Source: Sulfuricurvum sp.
Lineage (GTDB): Bacteria > Campylobacterota > Campylobacteria > Campylobacterales > Sulfurimonadaceae
Reading direction: 5' to 3'
Assembly (NCBI GenBank): GCA_024635855.1
Contig: JAGXHZ010000159.1
Span: forward strand, 1-19,376
Length of the DNA stretch: 19,376 bases
Below are positions 1-7,668 of this stretch, piece by piece (positions within the stretch are counted from its first letter, which is position 1; each line of letters starts with the position of its first letter). Below the pieces are notes generated by a model. The model was not told the DNA's origin and did no database searches. It saw only the letters and a list, made by a program, of their open reading frames with translations. Made by a program: the position numbers and the translations under genes.

Positions 1-671
1 AACAACAGCAATTGCGATCCAAACAAGAAGCAGAAATAAAATTTAAAATCGACTCAGGGGAGTTAAACAATGGGCTCAAAGGGGGAACGTCGCCCCTCAT
101 GAAAGGCGCTGATGATACGGTTGCATCTTCGCCTCCTCGATCAGAAGCAGCGCAAAAAGCCGAAAAAGCACTTAAAGAGCTCAGCTGCAGTGCGTATTGG
201 GGGGTCAAAGCGCTCAATGAAGCGGGAACCGTCGCGATCACCAAAAATTTAGACGATTCTTTTAGCATTTCGAGCCGATATGCCCACAACTCAGCCATGG
301 CCAAAGGTGCTGAATCGGGCGGTGAGTGCCCTAACATCGTCATGAATATTCCGGAAGCTCCACTCCCTATCGAAAGCGATCCTCAGGTTCAGGCGTATGC
401 GTATATTGTCAAAAAGATGGAGATATTGCTCCCTCGGATTGTACAGACACGTCAAAAAATCGCGGAAACGGATCGGCGGATTGAAACCCTCAAAAAGGTA
501 AAAAATGACGTGCAATCGGATGAGGCAAAAAAGAGAGCGGATGACGAACTGAAGCGAGAGGCGTTGGAGCTTGAAAAACAAACAAAGGAAGCGTTAGAGT
601 TGCAGGTGATGTATAATGATGTTAGCAACAATCCGCAGCATGCGGAAGAATGGATGAGGAAGGTAAAATGA
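1..671 (+). CDS. 3' part of an unrecognised coiled-coil protein (5' end outside window)
   Basis: The frame is open from base 3 with no convincing start. The first in-window start is a TTG at 12 with no clear ribosome binding site, so the gene almost certainly begins upstream of the window. The visible 220 or so residues start Gln-rich, pass through a Ser/Pro/Gly-rich linker, then a segment with two cysteines (one in SCSAYWG, one in GGECPN). They end in a highly charged Lys/Glu-rich helix of about 70 residues that reads as a coiled coil. I recognise no family. The stop codon (669-671) overlaps the ATG of the next gene in ATGA, so the two are probably co-translated and may act together. As the next product is exported, this one may also be an envelope protein, but its N-terminus is not visible. 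Confidence 0.75.
   Translation, partial: QQQLRSKQEAEIKFKIDSGELNNGLKGGTSPLMKGADDTVASSPPRSEAAQKAEKALKELSCSAYWGVKALNEAGTVAITKNLDDSFSISSRYAHNSAMAKGAESGGECPNIVMNIPEAPLPIESDPQVQAYAYIVKKMEILLPRIVQTRQKIAETDRRIETLKKVKNDVQSDEAKKRADDELKREALELEKQTKEALELQVMYNDVSNNPQHAEEWMRKVK
656..662 (+). promoter_or_regulatory. Ribosome binding site deciding the start of the TPR-PDZ gene
   Basis: AGGAAGG-like sequence lies 5 bases before the ATG at 668, within the end of the previous gene. It supports the 668 start over an in-frame ATG at 650, because translation from 668 gives a clean signal peptide. Confidence 0.6.
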
Positions 672-1831
672 AAACAGTTCAACACGCTTTTTTGATGACG
701 GTTATGATGAGTGCGATGGCGGTGTCACTTTGGAGTGCGGATGTCTCTGATGAGGCACGACGCTTTTTTGATCGTGGGCTGGCGGCGGTAGAGATGGCTA
801 AATCTCCGTCTGATTATCAGTTTGCGATTGATGAGTTTGAAAAAGCTATTGCGATAGCGCCTCAGTGGGGAGATGTGTATTATAACCTTGGTATGGTGCA
901 GGAAAAAGCGCTGCGCTATCCAGAGGCTGTTGAAAGTTTCCGTAAATACCTCAAGCTATCCCCGAATGCAACTGATGTAGGAACGGTGAAAAGTATGATC
1001 AATAAGATCGAATTTCGCCAAGAGTTTCAAGTTAAACAGCAAAAACTTTCCGGAGTATGGGTAGAATCGGACGGGACACCGTTTCAAATAAGTATGGACG
1101 GAAATAGCATCGAACTTAAAACAAACCGGAGAAATTTATCGGGCGATGTTGATGAATATTACGGTCCCGGTATCGGAGCCATGGGCGTTCCGACCTCGGC
1201 CGTTGAGGCGCTTGCCTTTCATTTGGAACGCAAAGCAGACACGCTAAGCGGTACATGGGAGAGCAAGGAGACACAAATTGAACAGTGTACGGTTCCTAAG
1301 CAGGGGGGAAGTGTAGAGGGGATAATACAAGAAAAAGAGGGGCGCATCACCTTGCAGATACAGCGTCCAAAGCTTAAAGTATTTTATGCGTCACCGTTCC
1401 CTCTCTCCTTTGAAACTGCCGATAAATGTCAGGAAGTCTCCGTAATTGCACAGCGAAATCTTACATTGGTATTTGACGGTCCTTTGGCTCTTGGCGGCAT
1501 CGGAGCATATGTCTCTACGGTATTTGTACAGGGGCTGATTATGCCGGAATACGGATGGACAGGGCATTTGACAATATTGGACCTACATCCTGATTCTAAG
1601 GCAGCGGCAGCGGGAGTGAGAGGTCAAGATGAAATCATTGCGATAGATTCCGTTCTTGTCAGTTCCATGAAAGGGAATGAAGCATTCCGCCGCTTGCATG
1701 GAGAAATAGACAGTGAGATTGAATTGAGTGTAAAACGCGAAGATGTGAAAGAACCGATCCACGTCCGTTTTCGCCGTGTTCCGGTATCGACTGAATTTCC
1801 GAAAGAGCCACAAACTCGTTGGGTGAATTAA
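668..1831 (+). CDS. Secreted TPR and PDZ domain protein
   Basis: The predicted protein has 387 residues. An N-terminal signal peptide (about 1-24, Lys then a Met/Ala/Val-rich core ending LWSA) indicates export to the periplasm. Residues about 27-100 form two tetratricopeptide repeats, recognisable from the YYNLGMVQEKALRYPEAVESF pattern. A central region of about 180 residues is beta-rich and unrecognised. Residues about 297-370 form a PDZ domain (PDSKAAAAGVRGQDEIIAIDS, the usual loop after a hydrophobic carboxylate-binding strand). TPR and PDZ domains are both protein-interaction modules, so a scaffold or chaperone-like envelope role is likely. No protease catalytic motif is seen. The gene overlaps the preceding one by 4 bases, so it is the downstream member of an operon. 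The domain calls are firm; the function is unknown. Confidence 0.85.
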   Translation: MKTVQHAFLMTVMMSAMAVSLWSADVSDEARRFFDRGLAAVEMAKSPSDYQFAIDEFEKAIAIAPQWGDVYYNLGMVQEKALRYPEAVESFRKYLKLSPNATDVGTVKSMINKIEFRQEFQVKQQKLSGVWVESDGTPFQISMDGNSIELKTNRRNLSGDVDEYYGPGIGAMGVPTSAVEALAFHLERKADTLSGTWESKETQIEQCTVPKQGGSVEGIIQEKEGRITLQIQRPKLKVFYASPFPLSFETADKCQEVSVIAQRNLTLVFDGPLALGGIGAYVSTVFVQGLIMPEYGWTGHLTILDLHPDSKAAAAGVRGQDEIIAIDSVLVSSMKGNEAFRRLHGEIDSEIELSVKREDVKEPIHVRFRRVPVSTEFPKEPQTRWVN

Positions 1832-1891
1832 AAGAGTTACAAAAAATTACGCGTTTCTATGGAGAATGCAATTGTTTATAAACATTGGAGG

Positions 1892-1913
1892 TATAATAAA
1901 ACATATAGAGGAG
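1892..1913 (+). promoter_or_regulatory. Promoter -10 and ribosome binding site for the CBS-GGDEF gene
   Basis: A TATAAT hexamer at 1892-1897 is followed by AGAGGAG at 1907-1913, 8 bases before the ATG at 1922. Transcription would begin near 1904, downstream of the alternative ATG at 1859, which itself lacks a ribosome binding site. This supports the 1922 start. No clear -35 box is seen. Confidence 0.5.
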
Positions 1914-1921
1914 TTTATTGT

Positions 1922-3256
1922 ATGTTTTTCCCCACCCTTGAACTGATTGCTTCCACGGATGTTATTTGTGTCGATATCAACGATACCGTCAATGATGCTC
2001 TTAAAAAGATGCATGAACACACGCACCGAAGTATTGTAGTCGTAAATGGTCCGCTTCATCACATCATTACTTCGAAGGATTTAATCCGTTTGAAAGTGAA
2101 TAAAATCGATTTTTCGACACCGCTTTCACAAATTGAACTGCACACTCTTCCACACTTAAGCAAAGACAGCAATGTAGTCAGTGCGCTTAATATGACAGAT
2201 AGGAGAGGTGAGCATATTTGCGTTTGTAATGAGGATGGCTCACTCTACGGATTGGTTACCAACAGTGATATTGTAGCAAGTGTCGATCCTCAGGTCGTTT
2301 TGGACAGTTTGCAGCTTGGAACTATTTTTGATAAGAAATTTGGATTTAAAAGTTTTGATTGTTCAGCGAATATGGATCATGTGCTGGAATACATGAAAGA
2401 TGCTCTTTCCGATTGTGTTATTATCCAAGATAAAAGCCAACCTGTAGGGATTGTTACCTCCAAAGATATTTTAAAATTTATCGATGCCGACCAATGTGCC
2501 AGTATTACTGCCAAAGAGGTGATGTCCTCACCGCTTCAGACGATGCCCACGACTGCTACCATCAATGATGCCCTTAATTTTTTTAAAAGTCATCACTACA
2601 AGAGGATTGTCGTCGTCGATGAAGATTCGATTATTATTGGCATCGTGACACAGCAAGATCTTATCTCTCGAACGTATTTAAAGTGGTCGCGGTTGGTAAA
2701 TACTCATTACGATAAATTTGAGGAGCTGAACCAAATCCTTCAACAAAAGAACAAACACTTAGCTACGTTGGCAACCAAAGACTCTCTTACCTCGATTAAT
2801 AATCGGCATATGTTCGCAGAGCTTTTCGACAAAGAGTTGGCGACATCAAAACGATATGGTATTGACTTGTCGCTTTTGATGTTGGATTTGGATAATTTCA
2901 AAATGGTCAATGACACCTATGGGCATAATATCGGTGATTATGTCCTTAAGACGTTTTGCTCGATTGTCACAGGGTTGATTCGAGAGGCAGACGTCTTTGC
3001 TCGATGGGGAGGGGAAGAGTTTGTCGTCTTATTGCAACATACGGATTGTGACCAAGCTTATCTGGCAGCTGAAAAAATTCGTCTCGCCGTTGAAGCGTAT
3101 ATTTTTAATCAAGCAGGACACATCACGTGCAGTATAGGGATAACTCGTGTCAATACTGAAGATGCTTTGAGTATGGCGATTGAGCGAGCTGACCAAGCGC
3201 TTTATGCGGCAAAACATCAAGGACGTAACCAAACGATTACGTGCACTAGCTGCTAA
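1922..3256 (+). CDS. Diguanylate cyclase with four CBS domains (CBS-GGDEF)
   Basis: This 444-residue cytoplasmic protein has no signal peptide or membrane segment. Residues about 1-250 hold four CBS motifs arranged as two Bateman pairs, each with the typical pattern ending in GLVTNSDIV, GIVTSKDIL or GIVTQQDLI. CBS pairs usually bind adenine nucleotides or S-adenosyl compounds, so enzyme activity may follow cell energy state. A short coiled linker leads to a GGDEF domain (about 280-444) with DLDNFKMVND and the active-site signature GGEEF at 363-367. The allosteric I-site RxxD (READ) sits five residues upstream, so product inhibition by c-di-GMP is expected. It should make c-di-GMP from two GTP. 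The start at 1922 is chosen because a strong ribosome binding site and a -10 box precede it. The gene ends 3 bases before the convergent peptidase gene. Confidence 0.92.
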   Translation: MFFPTLELIASTDVICVDINDTVNDALKKMHEHTHRSIVVVNGPLHHIITSKDLIRLKVNKIDFSTPLSQIELHTLPHLSKDSNVVSALNMTDRRGEHICVCNEDGSLYGLVTNSDIVASVDPQVVLDSLQLGTIFDKKFGFKSFDCSANMDHVLEYMKDALSDCVIIQDKSQPVGIVTSKDILKFIDADQCASITAKEVMSSPLQTMPTTATINDALNFFKSHHYKRIVVVDEDSIIIGIVTQQDLISRTYLKWSRLVNTHYDKFEELNQILQQKNKHLATLATKDSLTSINNRHMFAELFDKELATSKRYGIDLSLLMLDLDNFKMVNDTYGHNIGDYVLKTFCSIVTGLIREADVFARWGGEEFVVLLQHTDCDQAYLAAEKIRLAVEAYIFNQAGHITCSIGITRVNTEDALSMAIERADQALYAAKHQGRNQTITCTSC

Positions 3257-3259
3257 AAA

Positions 3260-4021
3260 TCATATTCCCTTTCTCGCACACGACGGAGCTAAAAGTTCAG
3301 GACGATATTCGAAATGCATCGTATCGTAGTGGTACCAGCGTCCGCCCCAGATAAAGCCGTGTTTTTCGAAGATACGGACGATGGAGAGGGGCATGGTATT
3401 TTTATAACCGATTTTTGCCGTTTCGCTTGGAGCTTCATCTTTCCAGTACTGAGTAGTATTTGGGGCCAAGTCGATGGCAATACCAAAGCTGTGCATGGAG
3501 AGTCGGTCGGTGTCTTTGATAACGCGATAACAATAAGTCGTTGCGCCCTCAGCCCAAATCCGATCTTTTTTAGGAAGTTTTGCTATCTCATGAGCAATGG
3601 CTAACAGTTTTTTATCCACACCACCTACACGATTTACGGGAAGTTTTACGGAGCCGTTGAGCGTCGGCCAGTTGATACGAACGAGATTCTTTTCAATCGC
3701 TTTTTGGTCTTTACCGTAGAGAGCTTGGAAAAAAGGCTGATAGCGTAAACGTCCCGGATCGAAAAGGTAGGGAGGCGGAGTTTCAATCCCCCCTGCATCG
3801 TAGGCTTGTGAAAGCTGCATTTCTAAATCAGCATTGTTGATTTTTTCATCCCATGACGTTTTAATCTTGTCAGTATGGTATGGAAAAGTTGTACCATCTT
3901 TGAGGATAATGGAAGTTTCGTTGGCGGAGGTGATGAGGTCACCATAGCCTTGCGTGTAACATTGAGGGGAAGCGTACAGTGATGCTGTAAGGACCCATAA
4001 TCCTAACCATTGATAGTTCAT
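3260..4021 (-). CDS. Secreted M15-family peptidoglycan peptidase (VanY/CwlK-like)
   Basis: Starting at 4021 gives 253 residues with a signal peptide (MNYQWLGLWV, cleavage near the Ala-Ser at 17-18). An ATG further upstream (4075) would put 18 polar residues before it. A ribosome binding site (AGGAG on the minus strand) precedes 4021. The C-terminal domain holds the M15 zinc site: SMHSFGIAID supplies His177 and Asp184, and YDTMHFE supplies Asp233 as general base and His236. The DxxH form is that of L-alanyl-D-glutamate peptidases such as phage T5 endolysin and CwlK, rather than the ExxH of VanX/VanY. So it may cut peptide stems of peptidoglycan at L-Ala-D-Glu or D-Ala-D-Ala; the sequence does not decide which. 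The N-terminal 150 residues are unassigned. Likely a cell-wall remodelling enzyme in the periplasm. Confidence 0.88.
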   Translation of the reverse strand: MNYQWLGLWVLTASLYASPQCYTQGYGDLITSANETSIILKDGTTFPYHTDKIKTSWDEKINNADLEMQLSQAYDAGGIETPPPYLFDPGRLRYQPFFQALYGKDQKAIEKNLVRINWPTLNGSVKLPVNRVGGVDKKLLAIAHEIAKLPKKDRIWAEGATTYCYRVIKDTDRLSMHSFGIAIDLAPNTTQYWKDEAPSETAKIGYKNTMPLSIVRIFEKHGFIWGGRWYHYDTMHFEYRPELLAPSCARKGI

Positions 4022-4049
4022 CGCAATACTCCTGTCGTTTGTTTGGGTA

Positions 4050-4058
4050 ATTATACCA
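4050..4058 (-). promoter_or_regulatory. Extended -10 promoter of the M15 peptidase gene
   Basis: The minus strand reads TGGTATAAT, a perfect -10 hexamer with the TGn extension, about 30 bases before the chosen start at 4021. It also fits use of the 4021 start rather than 4075, which would lie upstream of transcription. Confidence 0.6.
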
Positions 4059-4108
4059 TTCCACAATCGCTTCACGGTTAGCGGTAATAATACGACTATC
4101 TAAAAAGT

Positions 4109-4113
4109 AGGAG
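4109..4113 (+). promoter_or_regulatory. Ribosome binding site of the small Gly/His-rich envelope gene
   Basis: AGGAG stands 6 bases before the ATG at 4120. A weak -10-like TAATAAT lies just upstream near 4085-4091. The 98-base gap from 4021 thus holds divergent promoters. Confidence 0.5.
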
Positions 4114-4119
4114 TTTCCA

Positions 4120-4458
4120 ATGAAACCATTACAACTTGTCGTTATCACTTTAGGTGCAACTGCACTTCTTTCAACCTCGCTTTATGCTGATCGCGGATAT
4201 GAACGCGGAGGTAACCGTGGTTCTCATCACGAGCGGATGTCGTATGAAAGGGGAGGGCATCATAACAACTGGGTTATCCCTTTGGTTGTCGGAAGTGTTA
4301 TCGGGTATGCCCTCTCTTCTCCTCAAAGAGAAAGCGTTACGTACGTACAAAATGTTCAAGCCCCTGTTGTGTATGCACCACAACCCATGTATCAAGAACA
4401 ATGGGTCTATTTTGGAGAGTGTGATTGTCAGCGTAAAGTGCTGGTGAAGATCCGTTAA
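4120..4458 (+). CDS. Small exported Arg/Gly/His-rich protein of unknown function
   Basis: The 112-residue product has a signal peptide (about 1-23, ending in SLYA), so it is exported. Residues 24-50 are rich in Arg, Gly, His and Tyr with two copies of a YERGG motif. A hydrophobic Gly-containing segment follows (about 51-67, WVIPLVVGSVIGYALSS), then a Pro/Gln/Tyr-rich stretch. A C-terminal GECDCQRKVLVKIR carries two closely spaced cysteines. The middle hydrophobic segment suggests membrane attachment. I do not recognise a named family; similar short exported proteins are common in Campylobacterota. It faces the M15 peptidase gene divergently and ends 4 bases from a convergent diguanylate cyclase gene. 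Metal binding by the His and Cys residues is possible but unproven. Confidence 0.75.
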   Translation: MKPLQLVVITLGATALLSTSLYADRGYERGGNRGSHHERMSYERGGHHNNWVIPLVVGSVIGYALSSPQRESVTYVQNVQAPVVYAPQPMYQEQWVYFGECDCQRKVLVKIR

Positions 4459-4462
4459 GGGA

Positions 4463-5749
4463 TTATTCCACCCGATTGCGCCCATTTTGTTTGGCGAGAT
4501 AGAGCTTGCTGTCCACTTCGGAAACGTAACTTTGAATCGTCTCTTTGAGGACATAAGAGGTATCGTCGGCTATAACGGGAGAGACTCCGATACTTACAGT
4601 ATAGTGAAGCGAAAGGCTATCAAAGAGGACGATTTGGGAAGATGCTTCATCGCAAATTTTCTGAGCAATGGTTCGCGCTTGATTTTTAGAAGTAGCAGGT
4701 AGAAGGACGATAAACTCTTCTCCGCCATAGCGGAAAATAAAATCCGATTTTCGCAATATTTTTTGAAGTAGTGCGGAAAAATCTTTGATAACGGCATCTC
4801 CTGCGAGGTGACCGTGAGTGTCATTGATCACTTTAAAGTGATCCAAATCGCACATGATAAGAGAGCATTGACTTTCTGTCGCTTTGGCGGTTTCGATTTG
4901 CCCCATCATCACTTTATCGAACAGTCGGCGCGTTAGTAGACCAGTGAGGGGATCTTTAGAATACTCTTCAATCATCATCATATCGTTTAAAATCGCAATC
5001 TCATTTCCGATTTCCAACGAGATGTAGTCAAGGCGCTGGAGCAGATGGATCAGATGCTTGGGCTTTTGAATGAGCTGCTGGCACTGCCCTACAACATCGC
5101 TTGCTGCATCATGCAAACTTTGGTGCAATCGTGTCACTTCTTTAAAGTGGCTTGTGGTGACGATGTAGGGGATAGCGGTGCTGTGAAGCCATTGTCCAAA
5201 CTTGCAAAGACAATGGTTGAGCTCTGGATGCGAAGTTGTACAGCGATTTTCAATGTAGGAAATGAGAGCAATAAGCCATTCAATGTGTTGTTGATAATGA
5301 ACCATGAGATTTTTTTCAACGAGGTTGGCGATGTGAGAGAGGCGCAGGTGATTTTTGGCAGCAAGGCGTCGGAGAAATTTATGAAAATAAGCAACGGTGA
5401 TTTCATGTTCAAGGTTGTCAAAATAGGCATTGAGTTTTTTGAGATTTTCAAGATCTCCCTCTTTGGCGAGAATACCCATCAAATTTCGTGCGATGGTGAG
5501 AAGCTCTCCATACACGAACATATAGGGGATTTCGTGCGTAACACAAAAGTGTACAAACTCTTCGGTTTTTTCAGTTGCATCCTCCGCATTGGTGGATGCA
5601 AGCAGTGCAATAAAAAGTTCCTTGTGGTGGTTGATAGCGCGGGCATAGTCGAAATTACTGTTCCCAAGATATCCTTCATATTCGAGATCGTTGTAAAAAT
5701 CGTGGATACTGGATTCGATTATAGGGAGATAAGATTCGGTTTTAAACAT
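4463..5749 (-). CDS. Diguanylate cyclase with CZB zinc-sensing domain (DgcZ-like)
   Basis: The 428-residue cytoplasmic protein has three parts. Residues 1-145 are an unassigned helical domain. Residues about 150-225 match the chemoreceptor zinc-binding (CZB) pattern: His155 in QHIEW, Cys182 in CKFGQWL, and His209/His213 in an HxxxH helix. These are the four zinc ligands known from E. coli DgcZ and Helicobacter TlpD. Residues about 262-428 form a GGDEF domain with DLDHFKVIND, GGEEF at 342-346 and an intact I-site RxxD (RKSD, 333-336). By analogy with DgcZ, zinc binding would restrain c-di-GMP synthesis; this is inferred. The extra N-terminal domain makes it longer than DgcZ (296 residues) and suggests a second input. 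The start at 5749 has only a weak ribosome binding site. Confidence 0.9.
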   Translation of the reverse strand: MFKTESYLPIIESSIHDFYNDLEYEGYLGNSNFDYARAINHHKELFIALLASTNAEDATEKTEEFVHFCVTHEIPYMFVYGELLTIARNLMGILAKEGDLENLKKLNAYFDNLEHEITVAYFHKFLRRLAAKNHLRLSHIANLVEKNLMVHYQQHIEWLIALISYIENRCTTSHPELNHCLCKFGQWLHSTAIPYIVTTSHFKEVTRLHQSLHDAASDVVGQCQQLIQKPKHLIHLLQRLDYISLEIGNEIAILNDMMMIEEYSKDPLTGLLTRRLFDKVMMGQIETAKATESQCSLIMCDLDHFKVINDTHGHLAGDAVIKDFSALLQKILRKSDFIFRYGGEEFIVLLPATSKNQARTIAQKICDEASSQIVLFDSLSLHYTVSIGVSPVIADDTSYVLKETIQSYVSEVDSKLYLAKQNGRNRVE

Positions 5750-5777
5750 TGAGAGACTCGGATATTAAAGTAAAGAC

Positions 5778-5786
5778 ATTGTAGCA
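5778..5786 (-). promoter_or_regulatory. Extended -10 promoter of the CZB-GGDEF gene
   Basis: The minus strand reads TGCTACAAT, a -10 hexamer with TGn extension, about 30 bases before the start at 5749. No good -35 box is visible. Confidence 0.5.
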
Positions 5787-5858
5787 CGTAAGGGATAAAG
5801 CAAAGTTTTTAAGCATTCTTTTATTACCATGCCTCATGTTGGTTATAGTGAGGTTATA

Positions 5859-6800
5859 ATGAAAAAAAGTGTATGGGTATTTTTAGTCGCGTATATGGGA
5901 ATAAGTCTCGCACAGGGGAATACTACTGAAATGGTTTTTTATCCTAAAGCCGATTTGTCCTCTGCTATTGCCCATTTTTATCACCAAGGCGAAAAACAAG
6001 AATCGTATGGATTTTTGTTTGATAAAGGGTTTGATAAAAAACAAATTATTTATGCACAGCCTAACAACTATACGATTGAAACGCAAAAAGACGAGAAAAT
6101 CAAACTGCGCTTTAGTGCAACCGATCGATATTCGTACATGCAGCACATAGAGCGAAATGATTTTATTGTGGGCAGTACAGGCAATGTCAATAAAGTATTG
6201 ATCTGCGGTGGTGATTGTGCCAGTTCAAAAGAGTGTGTGACCGAGCAAAACATCTTGACCGTGATGGTTCCCAAAGAGCAAAAAGTGCTTAGCTATAAAG
6301 GACTGGATGCAAATCTCAAAGAGCTCAAACTAAAAGAGTGGAAAATCAGCGATGAAACCTACACTCTCTTCGCTCCCAAAGTAAAAGGGGCATGTATTTA
6401 TATGGAACTTGAATCGCTAAGTGTTAAAAAAGAGAAAAGTGAAGCCAAGAGCGAGACGGCGATTGCCAAAAAACCAAATATTCGTGCGTATGACAATAAA
6501 GACCTTTTTATAAAAGGGGATGTTGTTTTGAGTATATCGGGAAAAGGACAATTAAAACAACTAACGGATACGATGAAGAATACCGACAAACTTTTAATAC
6601 GGGTATTTCAAGATACGGATGCGCCTGTACGATTGGTTGAGAGCTATCCAAGTGCACAGCTTTTTTCAGCGGCACGTGCAAAAGAGATGAAAAAACAGTT
6701 AATATCTTTGGGAATAGAGACCAGTCGTATTGAGATGAGCGTTATTGACAATAAGCTTGAAAAAACACACGTTGAGACGGAAATTATTCCCGCCCGATAA
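5859..6800 (+). CDS. Exported protein with OmpA-like C-terminal region
   Basis: Translation from the ATG at 5859 gives 313 residues beginning with a signal peptide (MKKSVWVFLVAYMGISLAQG). A GTGAGG ribosome binding site lies 5 bases upstream; the in-frame ATG at 5829 would add ten residues before the signal. Residues about 20-195 are unassigned and beta-rich, with three cysteines (CGGDC and SKEC nearby) that could form disulfides. After a charged linker (about 187-210), the last 100 residues resemble the OmpA peptidoglycan-binding fold. The clue is the late helix LFSAARAKEMKKQLISLGI followed by ETSRIEM, as in the usual 'R..A..V...L...GI....I' pattern. The match is weak in the first half of that domain. 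Probably periplasmic. Its 3' end overlaps the convergent gene by 17 bases. Confidence 0.72.
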   Translation: MKKSVWVFLVAYMGISLAQGNTTEMVFYPKADLSSAIAHFYHQGEKQESYGFLFDKGFDKKQIIYAQPNNYTIETQKDEKIKLRFSATDRYSYMQHIERNDFIVGSTGNVNKVLICGGDCASSKECVTEQNILTVMVPKEQKVLSYKGLDANLKELKLKEWKISDETYTLFAPKVKGACIYMELESLSVKKEKSEAKSETAIAKKPNIRAYDNKDLFIKGDVVLSISGKGQLKQLTDTMKNTDKLLIRVFQDTDAPVRLVESYPSAQLFSAARAKEMKKQLISLGIETSRIEMSVIDNKLEKTHVETEIIPAR

Positions 6801-7668
6801 TATCGAAAATATTGATCCCCTCCGGGAGTTTGGCTTCTCCGTCTCGGAAACTTCGGGTGTTAGAGATGAGCCGTTTGAAGTGTTTTCTCAAATGATAAGC
6901 ATCAGGGACATTGGGACGGAACCAGTCTCCTTTGCTGCTAAAGAGCCAATCAATTCCTGACTTGATTTCAAGCAGGGAATACCCTCCCGTATCACTCAAA
7001 AGTTTAATCTGTGCAGCCCAGCTCATCACATCAAACGGCTCTTGGAACTGCGGGTCGATGGAGGAGAGACGACGGATAAAATACTGTGCCATCTCGAATT
7101 CTTGAGTGCTTGGCTTTGTCTCTTCGACTTGTGTTGGATTGGCGATTGCAGGCGCATTGGAACTTACTTCGCGGCGACACCACCGCTCAAACTCGGCAAA
7201 CCAGTCAAACGATCGGCGGTTTTGCCCTCGTTGATAGAGATTGAAATCATCAAACAGCTCCCGTCGCAGACCCTCTCGATCACATACTTCGAGCGCATAG
7301 GCGTGGAGTTCTTCGAAAAAATCGTTGGAGAGGTTGAGATAATAGTTGCTATCGGTGTACTGCGATGCGGTAAGTGCCAAAGAAGGGCTTGCACTTGAAG
7401 CAGCAATGGGCTCAAGGACGTAGAGGATCATCACACCGTTCGCCGTTTTTTCACGGGTAGTCTTGAGAATTTTTTTTGCGGCTAAGGCGTCCAATGCTTC
7501 GACTACTTCTTTGGGGCTATGGCGTAAAAGTTCGGCTAAAAACGAGGCAGAGAGAGCTTTTGGCTTATCTCCCCAAATGAGACCGTGGCGAATAATCAGC
7601 GGAAGAAGCGCGCGCTCTAAGAGGTTCAAATCATTACGGTCGATGAGAGAAGAGGGGATACCTATCAT
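6784..7668 (-). CDS. Unrecognised cytoplasmic protein with winged-helix-like N-terminus
   Basis: The 294-residue protein has no signal peptide or membrane segment. Residues about 15-95 look like a winged helix: a helix with LIIRHGLIWGD, then LSASFLAELLRHSPKEVVEALDALAAKKILK, then a wing ending NGVMILYVLEP. This resembles the N-terminal DNA-binding region of phage O-type and DnaD-type replication proteins. The C-terminal half (about 195-275) is helical and contains W-rich elements (MSWAAQIKLL, IDWLFSSKGDWFRPN, HLRKHFKRLI), also reminiscent of replication initiator or loader C-termini. This is pattern likeness, not an established assignment. Its ATG overlaps the stop of the upstream gene in ATGA, so the two are translationally coupled. 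It overlaps the convergent OmpA-like gene by 17 bases. Confidence 0.75.
   Translation of the reverse strand: MIGIPSSLIDRNDLNLLERALLPLIIRHGLIWGDKPKALSASFLAELLRHSPKEVVEALDALAAKKILKTTREKTANGVMILYVLEPIAASSASPSLALTASQYTDSNYYLNLSNDFFEELHAYALEVCDREGLRRELFDDFNLYQRGQNRRSFDWFAEFERWCRREVSSNAPAIANPTQVEETKPSTQEFEMAQYFIRRLSSIDPQFQEPFDVMSWAAQIKLLSDTGGYSLLEIKSGIDWLFSSKGDWFRPNVPDAYHLRKHFKRLISNTRSFRDGEAKLPEGINIFDIIGRE

Noticed and set aside
1859..1921. Longer start for the CBS-GGDEF gene at 1859
   Set aside because: No ribosome binding site precedes it and the likely -10 box (1892-1897) lies downstream of it; 1922 has both signals in place.
4022..4075. Longer start for the M15 peptidase at 4075
   Set aside because: It would bury the signal peptide behind 18 polar residues and lies upstream of the likely promoter at 4050-4058.
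5045..5752. Open frame of 235 codons on the plus strand opposite the CZB-GGDEF gene
   Set aside because: The minus-strand frame has clear CZB and GGDEF motifs; the opposite frame has no ribosome binding site and a composition typical of an antisense shadow.
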